A stretch of DNA of 64,000 nt, taken from CALLCD01 sp039817885 (GTDB taxonomy: Bacteria; Pseudomonadota; Alphaproteobacteria; Caulobacterales; Hyphomonadaceae). This document shows positions 1 to 8,784 of this stretch, in pieces. Numbering within the stretch: position 1 is the stretch's first letter; each line of letters starts with the position of its first letter. The notes beneath the pieces are model-generated. The model was not told where the DNA came from, did no database searches, and was given only the letters and a program-made list of their open reading frames with translations. The stretch covers positions 14,312 through 78,311 of the forward strand of contig JBCBUY010000004.1 of the NCBI GenBank assembly GCA_039817885.1, given 5' to 3'. The translations under genes were made by a program, and so were the position numbers.

Positions 1-1897
1 CTTCGTCGCCGAACGCGGCGGCTTTGGGGGTGCGCTCGATCGCCGGTAGGTCGACGGGGTCGATCCCGCCCGTCGCGCCGAGCTTGAAGGTGACCACCTT
101 GCCGAGCGAAGGCGGCACCGCCTTGTCATAGGCCAGCCCGGTGGTCAGCGCATAGGCGCTGCCCCAACCGGTGGTGATGGTGACATATTGCTCGCCATCG
201 AGAGCATAGGTGCCGGGCCCGGACGCCGCGCCGGACTTCACATCTGCCTCCCATAAGAGATCGCCCGTGGCGGCGTCATGGGCCGCGAAGGTTCCATCCA
301 GCTGCCCTTGGAAGACAAGCCCCCCGGCGGTCGACAGGACGCCGCCATTCCAGGCGTTATCGTGCTCAACCACCCATCGCGGCGCCCGCGCGACAGGGTC
401 CCAGGCGATCAAGCGACCTTTGAGGCCGGCGCGCAATCCACGCAACAACGCTTCAGGCGTCTCGACGGGCACCCCAGCGGAGAAATCGACGCCGGTATTC
501 CACGCCGTGGGCTGGTCGCTGAACCGGGCGTCATTGGCATAAATTTGCGGGATCTCATGGGCGGGAATGTAGGCCAGGTTGAGATCGGGATTAAACGCCA
601 TCGGGTGCCAATTGTGAGCCCCGAGCGGTCCGGGGGTCTGGAGATAGGGTGCGTCGGCATAGCGCGCATCGGTAATCTCGATCGGACGGCCGGTTTCATC
701 CAGCCCTTCAGCCCAATTGACCGGCACGAAGGCGTCCCCGGAAATGAACGCGCCCGTCTCCGCGTCGATGACATAGAAGAAGCCGTTCTTCGGAGCCTGC
801 ATCACCACGCGGTGCGTCGCGCCCTCGGCCCCGATCGGCAAATCAGCGAGGATCAGGGTTTGCGTGGCCGTATAGTCCCAATTGTCACCAGGAGTTGTCT
901 GGAAATGCCAAGCATAATCGCCGGTCTCGGCATCGACGGCGACAATGGACGAGAGAAAGACATTGTCCCCGCCGGACGGATCGCGCAGGCGCTGGTTCCA
1001 GGGCGAGCCATTGCCCACACCGAAGATCACCCGGTCATTGACCTCGTCATAGATGATGGAATCCCAGACCGTGCCGCCGCCGCCCGAGCGCACCCATTCC
1101 CCCTCATCGCCCCATGTCTCGTTCGCCGAAGCCGCGAAGATCGCGTCGGAAGCGGCCCCATCAGCGATCTTATTCGGATTGGGCGTTGTGTAGAACCGCC
1201 ATTTCAGCGCGCCGGTCTCCACATCATAGGCGGAGACATAGCCGCGCACGCCGAACTCGGCCCCGCCATTGCCGATCAGCACGAGGCCCTTCACCACGCG
1301 CGGTGCCCCCGTGATCGTGTAAGGCTGGGACTGGTCGACGGTGACCGTGCTCCACACCACCTCGCCAGTGGTCGCATCCAGCGCTTCGAGCCGGCCATCG
1401 ATCGTCCCCACCAGGATCTTGCCGCCCCAGACGGCAACCCCGCGATTGACGACATCGCAGCAGGCACTCACCCCACGGGCGCGATCAACGCCCGGATCAT
1501 AAACCCATTTCTCTTCGCCCGTCCGCGCATCTAGCGCATAGACGACCGACCAGGCCGAAGTCACATACATGGTGCCGTCTACAACGATGGGCGTCGCCTC
1601 TACCCCGCGCGCGGTGGCGAGATCATAGGTCCAGGCCACGCCAAGATCCACAACGGTCTCGACATTGATCTGCTCCAGTGGAGAGTGGCGCTGCTCGTCA
1701 TAGGTCCGGCCATAGGACAGCCATTCACCGGGGGTGCTGTCGGCCGCAAGAATGCGTTCGAAATTGACATCCGCAAAGGGGTCAGAACTGGTCGGGGCGG
1801 CGGTCTCAACAGGCGGAGCAGCGTCCTCGCTTCCACAAGCAGCCAAGCTCACAGCGAGCATCGCGAACGCGCCCGCCGCCATCATAACTCGGATCAT
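1..1897 (-). CDS. PQQ-dependent alcohol dehydrogenase, lipoprotein, C-terminus cut by window edge
   Basis: Quinoprotein alcohol dehydrogenase that would oxidise alcohols in the periplasm with PQQ as cofactor. About 632 residues are visible and the frame is still open at the left edge. The N-terminus has a lipoprotein signal ending in a lipobox (SLAAC, Cys21). The rest reads as an eight-bladed propeller with repeated ALDAxTGE-type motifs. The vicinal Cys146-Cys147 pair, a hallmark of PQQ alcohol dehydrogenases, is present (SACCDV), and GDNWDY at about 338-342 carries the expected catalytic Asp341. The start ATG has AGGGAG upstream. Type II enzymes carry a C-terminal cytochrome c domain; no CxxCH is visible, but that part would lie outside the window. 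It is divergent from the peptidase operon and GC-richer than it. Family sure; substrate unknown. Confidence 0.9.
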   Translation of the reverse strand, partial: MIRVMMAAGAFAMLAVSLAACGSEDAAPPVETAAPTSSDPFADVNFERILAADSTPGEWLSYGRTYDEQRHSPLEQINVETVVDLGVAWTYDLATARGVEATPIVVDGTMYVTSAWSVVYALDARTGEEKWVYDPGVDRARGVSACCDVVNRGVAVWGGKILVGTIDGRLEALDATTGEVVWSTVTVDQSQPYTITGAPRVVKGLVLIGNGGAEFGVRGYVSAYDVETGALKWRFYTTPNPNKIADGAASDAIFAASANETWGDEGEWVRSGGGGTVWDSIIYDEVNDRVIFGVGNGSPWNQRLRDPSGGDNVFLSSIVAVDAETGDYAWHFQTTPGDNWDYTATQTLILADLPIGAEGATHRVVMQAPKNGFFYVIDAETGAFISGDAFVPVNWAEGLDETGRPIEITDARYADAPYLQTPGPLGAHNWHPMAFNPDLNLAYIPAHEIPQIYANDARFSDQPTAWNTGVDFSAGVPVETPEALLRGLRAGLKGRLIAWDPVARAPRWVVEHDNAWNGGVLSTAGGLVFQGQLDGTFAAHDAATGDLLWEADVKSGAASGPGTYALDGEQYVTITTGWGSAYALTTGLAYDKAVPPSLGKVVTFKLGATGGIDPVDLPAIERTPKAAAFGDE

Positions 1898-1932
1898 ATC
1901 GCATCTCCCTCCGCGCAGAACATTACGCACAT

Positions 1933-1951
1933 AGCTTCTTTAGTAGAAGCT
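1933..1951. promoter_or_regulatory. Inverted repeat upstream of PQQ dehydrogenase
   Basis: AGCTTCTTTAGTAGAAGCT has perfect 7-bp arms around a 5-bp centre, 36-54 bp upstream of the dehydrogenase start. The position and size fit an operator for a dimeric repressor. No copy was noticed elsewhere in the window, so the regulator cannot be assigned. Confidence 0.4.
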
Positions 1952-2289
1952 CCTTCCTTGACTTGTCGAGCTGTCTTTCAGACATCCCCGGGGTTCGACC
2001 GTCTCATCAAATGCAGTGCGGGACAGCGGTGGCCCGGAACTGCCGGCTGGATCAGGTCTGCGATAATATCAAATTCGCTTGCAAATGCGCGATGGTTTGA
2101 AAGTCTAAGATTACGACGACCCGAAAAGAGCGAATAAGCGCAACAATCGATCAATTGGTTGAAGACGGCACAATTGCTTAACCAGGAAACATGGGAACTG
2201 TGGCCGCAGCTTCGAGATCCGACCGGGCCCGTAAAACATCACAAACTGCAAAAAGAAAAGACCGTGTTCAGAATAGCTTTTCAAGCGCA

Positions 2290-2313
2290 ATCCAAAGTGT
2301 ATACACTTTGGAT
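2290..2313. promoter_or_regulatory. Putative GntR operator, site 1 (24-bp perfect palindrome)
   Basis: The core CCAAAGTGTATACACTTTGG is flanked by AT and AT, giving a perfect 24-bp palindrome that ends 11 bp before the start of the peptidase gene. The central GTATAC fits operators of FCD-type GntR regulators. Near-identical copies lie at 8758-8777 and 12175-12194, and a GntR gene is encoded at 10788-11495. Its place next to the start codon suggests repression by blocking the promoter or early transcription. Confidence 0.75.
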
Positions 2314-2324
2314 AGAGGTCTTAC

Positions 2325-4601
2325 ATGCAATCCCGTTCTCATCTTCGCATACCCGTCATAGCTGTTTGTCTGGCGATTGCCGGATGCACAAACGCACCAT
2401 CACCAGCACCGCAAACAAGCGGAATTCAGCCCAACCCGGACACATTCGATATGGATCGGGCACGGAATCAAATGGATGCGACCCTATTTGATAACCCGGC
2501 GCGGATATCGCCGGTTTGGTCCGAAACCGGTGACAGATTTGCCTATCTATACGGAGACGATGTCCGCGTCCGCAATGCAAGCAACGGCGAACTCATTTTA
2601 GAGATCACCGGGGAAAGCCTTGCGAATGAAGTGTCTGCACCTGCAGGCGAGCTGTCCATTGAGATCGAACCTGGCGCAGTGGATCTAACCTTACAAGCCA
2701 GCGGCCAAGTATGGACGCGAACATTCTCAAAGGATGCCGTACCGCAACCCAAGGGGTCAGACGTCACGCCGCGAACGGTGCGAAAGATGTTTCCCATGAA
2801 TGGATATGATCGACGGGAAAACCCATCTCCAAATGGCGCATGGCTTGCCAGTCTGGACGGTCCCAATTTGGCGGTTCGAAAGCCGGGCGAGAAAACTGTC
2901 CGCGCATTGACTGATGAGAGCGATGCACATGTCAGCTGGTTTCATGGGAACGATATCTGGGAGGACTCCGGCAATATCTGGAACCCGCAAGGCACACATT
3001 TCATCGCGCGGCGGCATGATGCGCGATCGACGCCTGGATTATTGTCTTTGGATTACCTCGGCAAATCGGAAACGCTGACCGATTTTCGCTATTGGGCACG
3101 TGCCGGTGACCCGTTACCGATCACAACGCTTTATGCCGTCGATCCCGTCAGCGGGGCGTTGACGCAACTCGGCGCACCAAGCGGACCGGACGCATTTCTT
3201 TTCTTCATTGAATGGTCGCCGGATGGACAGAGCGTTCTTGCCATCCGCTATGCACGCGACCTTTCCGAACAGACGATTGTCAGCATCAATGCAGCAAGCG
3301 GCGAGGAACGCGTCCTTCTTCAACGCAAGGAAGCAAGCGGCTGGGTGAAATGGCCAAGCGGGCCGCGTACAATTCGTCATTTGAACGATGGTCGCTACCT
3401 GCTTCGCACGGATGAAAGCGGTTTCTTCAATTATCAAATCCTAAGTTCCGAAGGTGACTTGCTCTACCTTTTGACCAGCGCTCATTTAGACGTCGGTGAC
3501 ATCATCGCTTTGGATGAGGAACGCGGTTGGCTCTACTATCTCGCCCCGGTCAGCAAAGCTCGGCCCTATGACCAGATCCCGCATCGTGTTCCATTGGCGG
3601 GAGGCTCTCCGGAACCATTGGCGGATATGCCAGGGACATACTCAGCCTGGCTCAGCCCCATGGGAGATCGTCTCATTTGGCGGCATTCTCATAGTACACG
3701 CGCGAGCCGCACAGAGCTTGTTGCAGCCGATGGAGAGTTGCTTTCCGTAATCGAAGAAACAGAAACACCCTCGGCCTTGCTCGGAGCACCATTGCCCGAG
3801 GAGGCGACATTTGAGAGTTTTGACGGCACGCAGGTGCATGCCACAATTCTGAAACCAGCGGGCTTCGACCCGGGTATCTCCTATCCGGTCATCCACCGGG
3901 TTTATGGCGGCTTGCAAAGCCGCGTTCAGCGCCCAGGCTTCTGGCCCGAAGGCTTGGGGTGGCCGGGTTCAGAATATTATACGATGCTCAACTATCTCGC
4001 CGCTCAAGGGTTCGTTGTGGTTCTGATGGATCCTCCCGGCACACCTGGCCGGGGCCGCGCATACAATCTTGCACAATGGGGTGTCTGGCCTGGTAACACA
4101 GCGGATCACTATGCGGCTGGACTGCGTGCCCTTGCAGCTGATCGACCATGGATGGATCTCGGTCGCGTTGGCGTGGAGGGCAACAGTTGGGGCGGATACG
4201 TTGCGCTTCACACTGCTCTAGAACATCCTGATCTCTACCGGGCTGCAGCAATATCCGTTCCCGAAATCGATCTCCTGGACCATGTTCATTGGATCGAATG
4301 GCAGCTTGGATCACCTGATAAGAACCCGGCTGCCTATGAAACTGGCGCGCTGCAAAAACGAATTGCTGATTTGGCATCAGACCTTCTCATTGTCGCGGGC
4401 ACATCAGACGCCAACGCACCCGTATCAAACACGATGAAACTGCTTGACGCGCTTGCAGAAACTGGAACGCCTTACGACTTGGTTCTATTCCCTGGAACAA
4501 ATCACCCTCACCAGGGTCGTGGGGATCGTTATGCCTACGCGGCGGAGCGAATCCGGGCTTTCTTTGAAGATTCATTGGCGGAGACAGGAACCAATCCATG
4601 A
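2325..4601 (+). CDS. S9-family (DPP IV-like) prolyl oligopeptidase lipoprotein
   Basis: Secreted serine peptidase, probably removing N-terminal dipeptides or cleaving peptide or ester bonds in the periplasm. It has 758 residues. A lipoprotein signal ends at AIAGC (Cys21), followed by a DPP IV-type propeller and a C-terminal alpha/beta hydrolase domain. The nucleophile is in GNSWGGY (Ser621), with Asp695 in GTSDAN and His727 in GTNHPH; the spacing matches the DPP IV triad order. It is the first gene of a run whose next member overlaps it by 4 bp. A perfect GntR-type palindrome ends 11 bp upstream of the start. Family confident; whether it acts on peptides or on another acyl substrate is open. 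Confidence 0.88.
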   Translation: MQSRSHLRIPVIAVCLAIAGCTNAPSPAPQTSGIQPNPDTFDMDRARNQMDATLFDNPARISPVWSETGDRFAYLYGDDVRVRNASNGELILEITGESLANEVSAPAGELSIEIEPGAVDLTLQASGQVWTRTFSKDAVPQPKGSDVTPRTVRKMFPMNGYDRRENPSPNGAWLASLDGPNLAVRKPGEKTVRALTDESDAHVSWFHGNDIWEDSGNIWNPQGTHFIARRHDARSTPGLLSLDYLGKSETLTDFRYWARAGDPLPITTLYAVDPVSGALTQLGAPSGPDAFLFFIEWSPDGQSVLAIRYARDLSEQTIVSINAASGEERVLLQRKEASGWVKWPSGPRTIRHLNDGRYLLRTDESGFFNYQILSSEGDLLYLLTSAHLDVGDIIALDEERGWLYYLAPVSKARPYDQIPHRVPLAGGSPEPLADMPGTYSAWLSPMGDRLIWRHSHSTRASRTELVAADGELLSVIEETETPSALLGAPLPEEATFESFDGTQVHATILKPAGFDPGISYPVIHRVYGGLQSRVQRPGFWPEGLGWPGSEYYTMLNYLAAQGFVVVLMDPPGTPGRGRAYNLAQWGVWPGNTADHYAAGLRALAADRPWMDLGRVGVEGNSWGGYVALHTALEHPDLYRAAAISVPEIDLLDHVHWIEWQLGSPDKNPAAYETGALQKRIADLASDLLIVAGTSDANAPVSNTMKLLDALAETGTPYDLVLFPGTNHPHQGRGDRYAYAAERIRAFFEDSLAETGTNP

Positions 4602-6082
4602 ACTCGGTTGCGGAGGTCTTTGAAAAGCACGCAAACGCGCAGCCGAGCGCACTTTGCGTTGCACCGCACGATAAGGCCAGCTGGAGCCGTCATGATGTCA
4701 TGACCCGCGCCAAGCTCTTCGCTGACAGGCTGTACGCAGCCGGCGCAAGACCCGGTGAGCGGGTGACAGTTATTGTCGACAAATCACCTGAGGCTTTTGT
4801 TCTTTATCTTGCCTGCAATCTTGCCGGGTTTGTGTATCACCCAGCCAATAGCGGATACACGGACGCCGAAATCCAGTACCTGATCAATGACGCGACTCCC
4901 AAAGTTGTCGTCTGTGCGCCAGAGCGCCATGCCACTTTCGACCAATTTGGCGACCATACAACGCTGACGCTTGACCAAGCCGGTCAAGGCAGTTTCATGG
5001 ACGCGCCAACCGAGGGCACGCCAGATTACAAAGCCCAAGTGAATGACTGGGCCGCCCTCCTTTATACATCGGGAACAACCGGCAAACCTAAGGGAGCCAT
5101 GCTCAGCCATGGCAATCTCTTATCCAACGCCCGGACCCTTGTTGACGCGTGGCAATTCACCGAGGCGGATCGACTGCTGCACATGCTGCCGATTTTCCAT
5201 GCCCATGGACTCTTTGTGGCTGGCAATACCTGCCTCTGCGCAGGCGTAGCCATGCTTTTTGAACCATCGTTTGATCCCGACAGGTTCTTTGCCCGCATTG
5301 ACGACGCAACAAGTTTTATGGGGGTGCCAACGCTCTACGGACGCTTGCTCAAAGATAATCGACTGAGCCCTGAGACGGTCGGGCACATGCGTCTTTTTAC
5401 AAGCGGTTCTGCCCCCCTTGATGCGGTTGCATCCGATGCGTTTGAAACAGCAGCCGGCTCGTGCATTCTGGAACGCTATGGCATGACCGAAACGCTTATG
5501 CTCACCTCCAATCCTTATCAGGGCGAGCGCCGCGCAGGCACAGTTGGACCGCCCTTGCCAGGCGTGGAGCTGAGGATTCGAAAGGACGATGGAACACTCG
5601 CCGCTGACCATGAGATCGGGATTGTCGAGGTTCGCGGACCGAATGTTTGTTCGGGCTACTTCAATCTTCCCGATAAAACCCGTGAAGCCTTTACCGATGA
5701 CGGATACCTGATCACAGGGGACATCGGCGTCAGAAGTACAGATGGGTACATTACGCTTCAAGGACGCATGAGCGATATGATCATCTCTGGAGGATACAAT
5801 GTGTATCCGCGAGAGGTTGAGAATACCCTCCTCGATATGCCTGAGATCGAGGAGGTGGCGGTTTTCGGCATACCACATCCAGACTTCGGCGAAGGTGTTG
5901 CTGCCGCTGTCGTCTCATCCGCCCCTTTTGAGGAAGCAGACCTTATCGCTCGAGCACGTCAGACACTCGCAGCCTACAAAACCCCTAAGAAAATCATCGC
6001 CTCCAGCAATCTGCCCAAAAACGCCATGGGCAAAATTGATCGCAAAGCCCTCAGAGCAAAGCATGGCAAGCTTTTCAACTGA
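4598..6082 (+). CDS. Acyl-CoA synthetase of the malonyl-CoA synthetase (MatB) type
   Basis: ATP-dependent adenylate-forming ligase that activates a carboxylic acid as its CoA thioester. It has 494 residues with the AMP-binding P-loop TSGTTGKPKG starting near Thr157, the RYGMTET motif, and the C-terminal hinge and Lys motif (NAMGKIDRK). SNPYxGERRAGTVGPPLPGV and GGYNVYPREVE match MatB enzymes closely, so malonate or methylmalonate is the best substrate guess from family knowledge. No malonate decarboxylase or malonate carrier is nearby, so another short or branched acid is possible. It overlaps the peptidase by 4 bp and the next gene by 20 bp, implying translational coupling. Confidence 0.82.
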   Translation: MNSVAEVFEKHANAQPSALCVAPHDKASWSRHDVMTRAKLFADRLYAAGARPGERVTVIVDKSPEAFVLYLACNLAGFVYHPANSGYTDAEIQYLINDATPKVVVCAPERHATFDQFGDHTTLTLDQAGQGSFMDAPTEGTPDYKAQVNDWAALLYTSGTTGKPKGAMLSHGNLLSNARTLVDAWQFTEADRLLHMLPIFHAHGLFVAGNTCLCAGVAMLFEPSFDPDRFFARIDDATSFMGVPTLYGRLLKDNRLSPETVGHMRLFTSGSAPLDAVASDAFETAAGSCILERYGMTETLMLTSNPYQGERRAGTVGPPLPGVELRIRKDDGTLAADHEIGIVEVRGPNVCSGYFNLPDKTREAFTDDGYLITGDIGVRSTDGYITLQGRMSDMIISGGYNVYPREVENTLLDMPEIEEVAVFGIPHPDFGEGVAAAVVSSAPFEEADLIARARQTLAAYKTPKKIIASSNLPKNAMGKIDRKALRAKHGKLFN

Positions 6083-7415
6083 ACTCGGGATAGGTCCGTC
6101 AGCCCTTTCGAAGATGCTGTCGAATGTTGCAGAGCGACGGCAAATCCCGGGTGCGCAACTTTGCCTCGCCCGCGGCGAGCACATTATGTTGGCAACCGCA
6201 GGTACGGCAAATACGGCCACAGGCGCGCCTGTCACCGCCAATACCCGCTTTCAGCTTGGCTCTACAACCAAGCCGATGCTTGCTTTTATAACGCACCAAT
6301 TGGCCAACGAAGGTCTCATCGATCTTGATGCCCCACTACCCTCTTTTCTCGACGGAGACCCAATTGCAGGCTGGATGGCCGATCGCGGCATCACAGCCAA
6401 TATGCTCCTATCCCACCAAAGCGGCTTATGTGGCGATGCATTTCTCGATCTTGGAGATACCCAAGCTGCCGAACTAGATCTTGTTCGCAAGGCCGCTACG
6501 TTTCCAATGCTGCACGCGCCCGGCGAGGACACCTCATATTGCAATCTTGGCTATGTGCTGCTCGGCTATGTATTGTCGCGGCTCACTGAGACGACTTGGC
6601 CAGATCTTCTACGCCGTCTGATCACACAGCCATTGGGCTCCGATACGCTTGATCCGTGGCCGGCCCCCAACGCGAAGGAAACCGTCTCAGGTCATATCGG
6701 CGGCACCCCTGCAAGCCGCAACGACCTGCCTGCGTCCAATGGCGCTGCAGGCACGACACTGATCGGCACCGCCAAAGATCTTTGCGTGTTTGGCACATGG
6801 CTTCTCAACAGCCTGAAGGGCCGTGGCCCGCTCAACTCCGACGCGGCAATTGCCATGTCCAGCCTCGCAGCACCCATCGCTCCAAACGAACGCGGTCTTG
6901 GGTTCGGACGTGGACTGATGATATATCAGGAAGGTCAGAACACGGTTTTTGGACATGATGGCCTCACCGTTGGGCAGCAGGCCTTCCTACGGCTTTTCCC
7001 ACGAACGGACATATCCCTCGCATTCCTTGGAAATGGCGGTGATATGCGATCGGCAGCAGCAGATTTGTTCGCCGCCCTCGCCCATGAGACCGGCACCGAA
7101 ATACCGCCGCCAACATATCCCAGTGCCTCAGAACCAAAGCTTCAATCTCGCCGCTATGACCGCTTGAGTGCATCCCTTCTTATCGAGGCGACAGGCGACG
7201 GGCCGTCTCTTTCGATACGGAACCACGAAGCCTGGGCAGCAGACGTCTATGGGCCATGTGAGGGGCCGTTTGATATCACCGAGCATCCAATGATGGGGAC
7301 TTGTATTCACAAGCCTGGGTCGGACCTGCCACTTGGCCTCCATCTTACAGACTCCGCCGCCTATCTGGGTATGCGCCGCTACAATCTCGCCGAAAGCCAT
7401 CGCGATGAAAGTTAG
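6063..7415 (+). CDS. Beta-lactamase-fold serine hydrolase (class C-like), soluble
   Basis: Serine hydrolase of the penicillin-binding-protein/class C beta-lactamase fold, a family of esterases, amidases and D-aminopeptidases. From the ATG at 6063 it has 450 residues. Active-site motifs are Ser67-T-T-Lys70 (SxxK), Tyr159-C-Asn161 (YxN) and His298-D-Gly300 (HxG in place of KTG). No signal peptide is seen, so it probably acts in the cytoplasm. The frame is open further upstream, but an earlier start would lie deep inside the ligase gene; 6063 gives a normal 20-bp coupled overlap. The C-terminal 110 residues form a separate beta-rich part. It may hydrolyse a CoA-linked or amide intermediate; the substrate is unknown. 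Confidence 0.82.
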   Translation: MASFSTELGIGPSALSKMLSNVAERRQIPGAQLCLARGEHIMLATAGTANTATGAPVTANTRFQLGSTTKPMLAFITHQLANEGLIDLDAPLPSFLDGDPIAGWMADRGITANMLLSHQSGLCGDAFLDLGDTQAAELDLVRKAATFPMLHAPGEDTSYCNLGYVLLGYVLSRLTETTWPDLLRRLITQPLGSDTLDPWPAPNAKETVSGHIGGTPASRNDLPASNGAAGTTLIGTAKDLCVFGTWLLNSLKGRGPLNSDAAIAMSSLAAPIAPNERGLGFGRGLMIYQEGQNTVFGHDGLTVGQQAFLRLFPRTDISLAFLGNGGDMRSAAADLFAALAHETGTEIPPPTYPSASEPKLQSRRYDRLSASLLIEATGDGPSLSIRNHEAWAADVYGPCEGPFDITEHPMMGTCIHKPGSDLPLGLHLTDSAAYLGMRRYNLAESHRDES

Positions 7416-8727
7416 GTGCGCGGCACAAGATGGCCCACTGTTCGAACCGGTCGGTGTTGTGGTCTCAGACCTGCAGCCCTTTGAACCGATCACACTCAGC
7501 CTGAGCTTTCGGGACGACGGAGGCGTTTTATGGGCGTCACGCGCGACGTTTGCAGCGGACCATAACGGCGAGGTCTCGACCGATACGCACCCGGCGCAAT
7601 CCGGCACCTATTCTGGCGTTGATCCCCATGGCCTTTTCTGGAGCGCTTATCCGACCAACCACGAAACATTACTTCAGGACGTTCTGAATGGCGCACCGGG
7701 AACCCTCGCACCCGCGATTGAGCCGCTCGCCCCTTATTGCTGGCATCTCACGATCACAACAAGCTCAGGCAGCACAACACCGCTCACGATCGCACGCCGG
7801 CGCAAGCTGACCTCAACGCGAGAATTGCGCCCGCCCTCGCCCATGCAAGGATTGCTGTTTGAACCAGATGTTCCGAATGGCGCATCCGTTGTCGTGCTTG
7901 GCGGATCTGAAGGCGGCGTTTTTCCTGCCAGAGCTGCTTTGCTGACCGCATCAGGATTTCGCACGCTCGCTTTGGCGTATTTTCAGCACGACGGGCTCCC
8001 GGATATTGATCGGAATCTGCCTTTGGAATATTTCCACAGCGCTTTGCAATGGCTGAAATCAACCTCCACTGGGCGCATAGGTCTTATCGGTGTCTCACGC
8101 GGCTCTGAAGCCGCTCAGCTGACGGCACTGCAATGGCCCGAACTGGTCGATGCGCTTATTCTCTGGGTGCCAAGTCATATGGTCAATTGCGGCCTTGACC
8201 TTGCGGGCGGATCTGATTTTCGAACAGAACACTCTGCAATGTGGACCCTCTCAGAGACACCCATCAAAGGCGTGAACTTTCTTGAGGAAGATCTTCAGAA
8301 TACTGAGATAAGCGATCACGACTTCCGAACCCTAAATGGCCGTCGATATGCCGATGAGTTCGAACGCGCCTGGCAAGCTGCATTGGACGAGCGACGCATT
8401 CCTATCGAGAACTATAAAGGACCTGTTTTATCCATTGCCGGCACCGAGGATGCGCTATGGCCGTCGGCACTCGGAGCAGAAGAAATTACCTCTGCGCGCA
8501 CTCCACAAACGGGTCCACGTCACCTCGCAATCTATGACAATGCTGGCCATCTGATCGGCACGCCGAATGAACCACGCCCATTTCCATGGCTTATGCACTG
8601 GCATGGCGGATACATGGGCATCGATAACGGCTTCTGCGCTTATGGCGGCACCCGCGAAGGAGCCGCGCTCGCTGCGCGCCAATCCTGGAAGAAACAAACA
8701 GACTTTTTGCGCAAGTATTTGACGTAA
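7405..8727 (+). CDS. Acyl-CoA thioesterase / BAAT-family hydrolase
   Basis: Two-domain protein like mammalian acyl-CoA thioesterase I and bile acid-CoA:amino acid N-acyltransferase. The N-terminal beta-sandwich (about 1-140) is followed by an alpha/beta hydrolase domain. It has 440 residues. Nucleophile Ser231 lies in GVSRGSE, Asp349 in GTEDALWPS and His382 in NAGHLI. A serine instead of cysteine at the nucleophile favours thioesterase over amino-acid acyltransferase. The ATG at 7405 overlaps the previous stop, so this is the fourth gene of the coupled run that starts at 2325. It would release an acid from its CoA ester, or transfer an acyl group to an amine, in the pathway started by the ligase. 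Confidence 0.82.
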   Translation: MKVRCAAQDGPLFEPVGVVVSDLQPFEPITLSLSFRDDGGVLWASRATFAADHNGEVSTDTHPAQSGTYSGVDPHGLFWSAYPTNHETLLQDVLNGAPGTLAPAIEPLAPYCWHLTITTSSGSTTPLTIARRRKLTSTRELRPPSPMQGLLFEPDVPNGASVVVLGGSEGGVFPARAALLTASGFRTLALAYFQHDGLPDIDRNLPLEYFHSALQWLKSTSTGRIGLIGVSRGSEAAQLTALQWPELVDALILWVPSHMVNCGLDLAGGSDFRTEHSAMWTLSETPIKGVNFLEEDLQNTEISDHDFRTLNGRRYADEFERAWQAALDERRIPIENYKGPVLSIAGTEDALWPSALGAEEITSARTPQTGPRHLAIYDNAGHLIGTPNEPRPFPWLMHWHGGYMGIDNGFCAYGGTREGAALAARQSWKKQTDFLRKYLT

Positions 8728-8757
8728 CGCATTGCCGGGTAGGCCTGTATGACCTAT

Positions 8758-8777
8758 TCAAAGTGTATACACTTGGA
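8758..8777. promoter_or_regulatory. Putative GntR operator, site 2
   Basis: TCAAAGTGTATACACTTGGA is a palindrome with one mismatched pair and matches site 1 at its centre. It lies 7 bp before the ATG at 8785. This decides the start of the next gene: an earlier in-frame ATG at 8749 would put the operator inside the coding region, whereas 8785 has AGTCAGGA just upstream. It makes the hydratase/CoA-transferase pair a separately controlled unit. Confidence 0.72.
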
Positions 8778-8784
8778 GTCAGGA

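Larger units (their letters stand above)
1898..2324. other. 427-bp divergent intergenic region
   Basis: No convincing gene is seen here. It separates the PQQ dehydrogenase (minus) from the peptidase operon (plus) and must hold both promoters. The left part has an inverted repeat (1933-1951) and the right end carries the long GntR-type palindrome (2290-2313). The middle is more AT-rich than the flanking genes. Short open frames in it lack ribosome binding sites and protein-like composition. Confidence 0.6.

Noticed and set aside
278..1534. 418-codon plus-strand open frame
   Set aside because: It is antisense to the PQQ dehydrogenase, whose minus-strand frame is continuous with all family motifs. 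Long antisense frames are common in GC-rich genes.
5120..5878. 252-codon minus-strand frame
   Set aside because: Lies antisense inside the MatB-like ligase gene, which has all expected motifs.
8749..8784. Upstream ATG extending the crotonase-family protein by 12 residues
   Set aside because: It would place the GntR-type operator inside the coding sequence and has no ribosome site; the ATG at 8785 has both proper spacing and family start.
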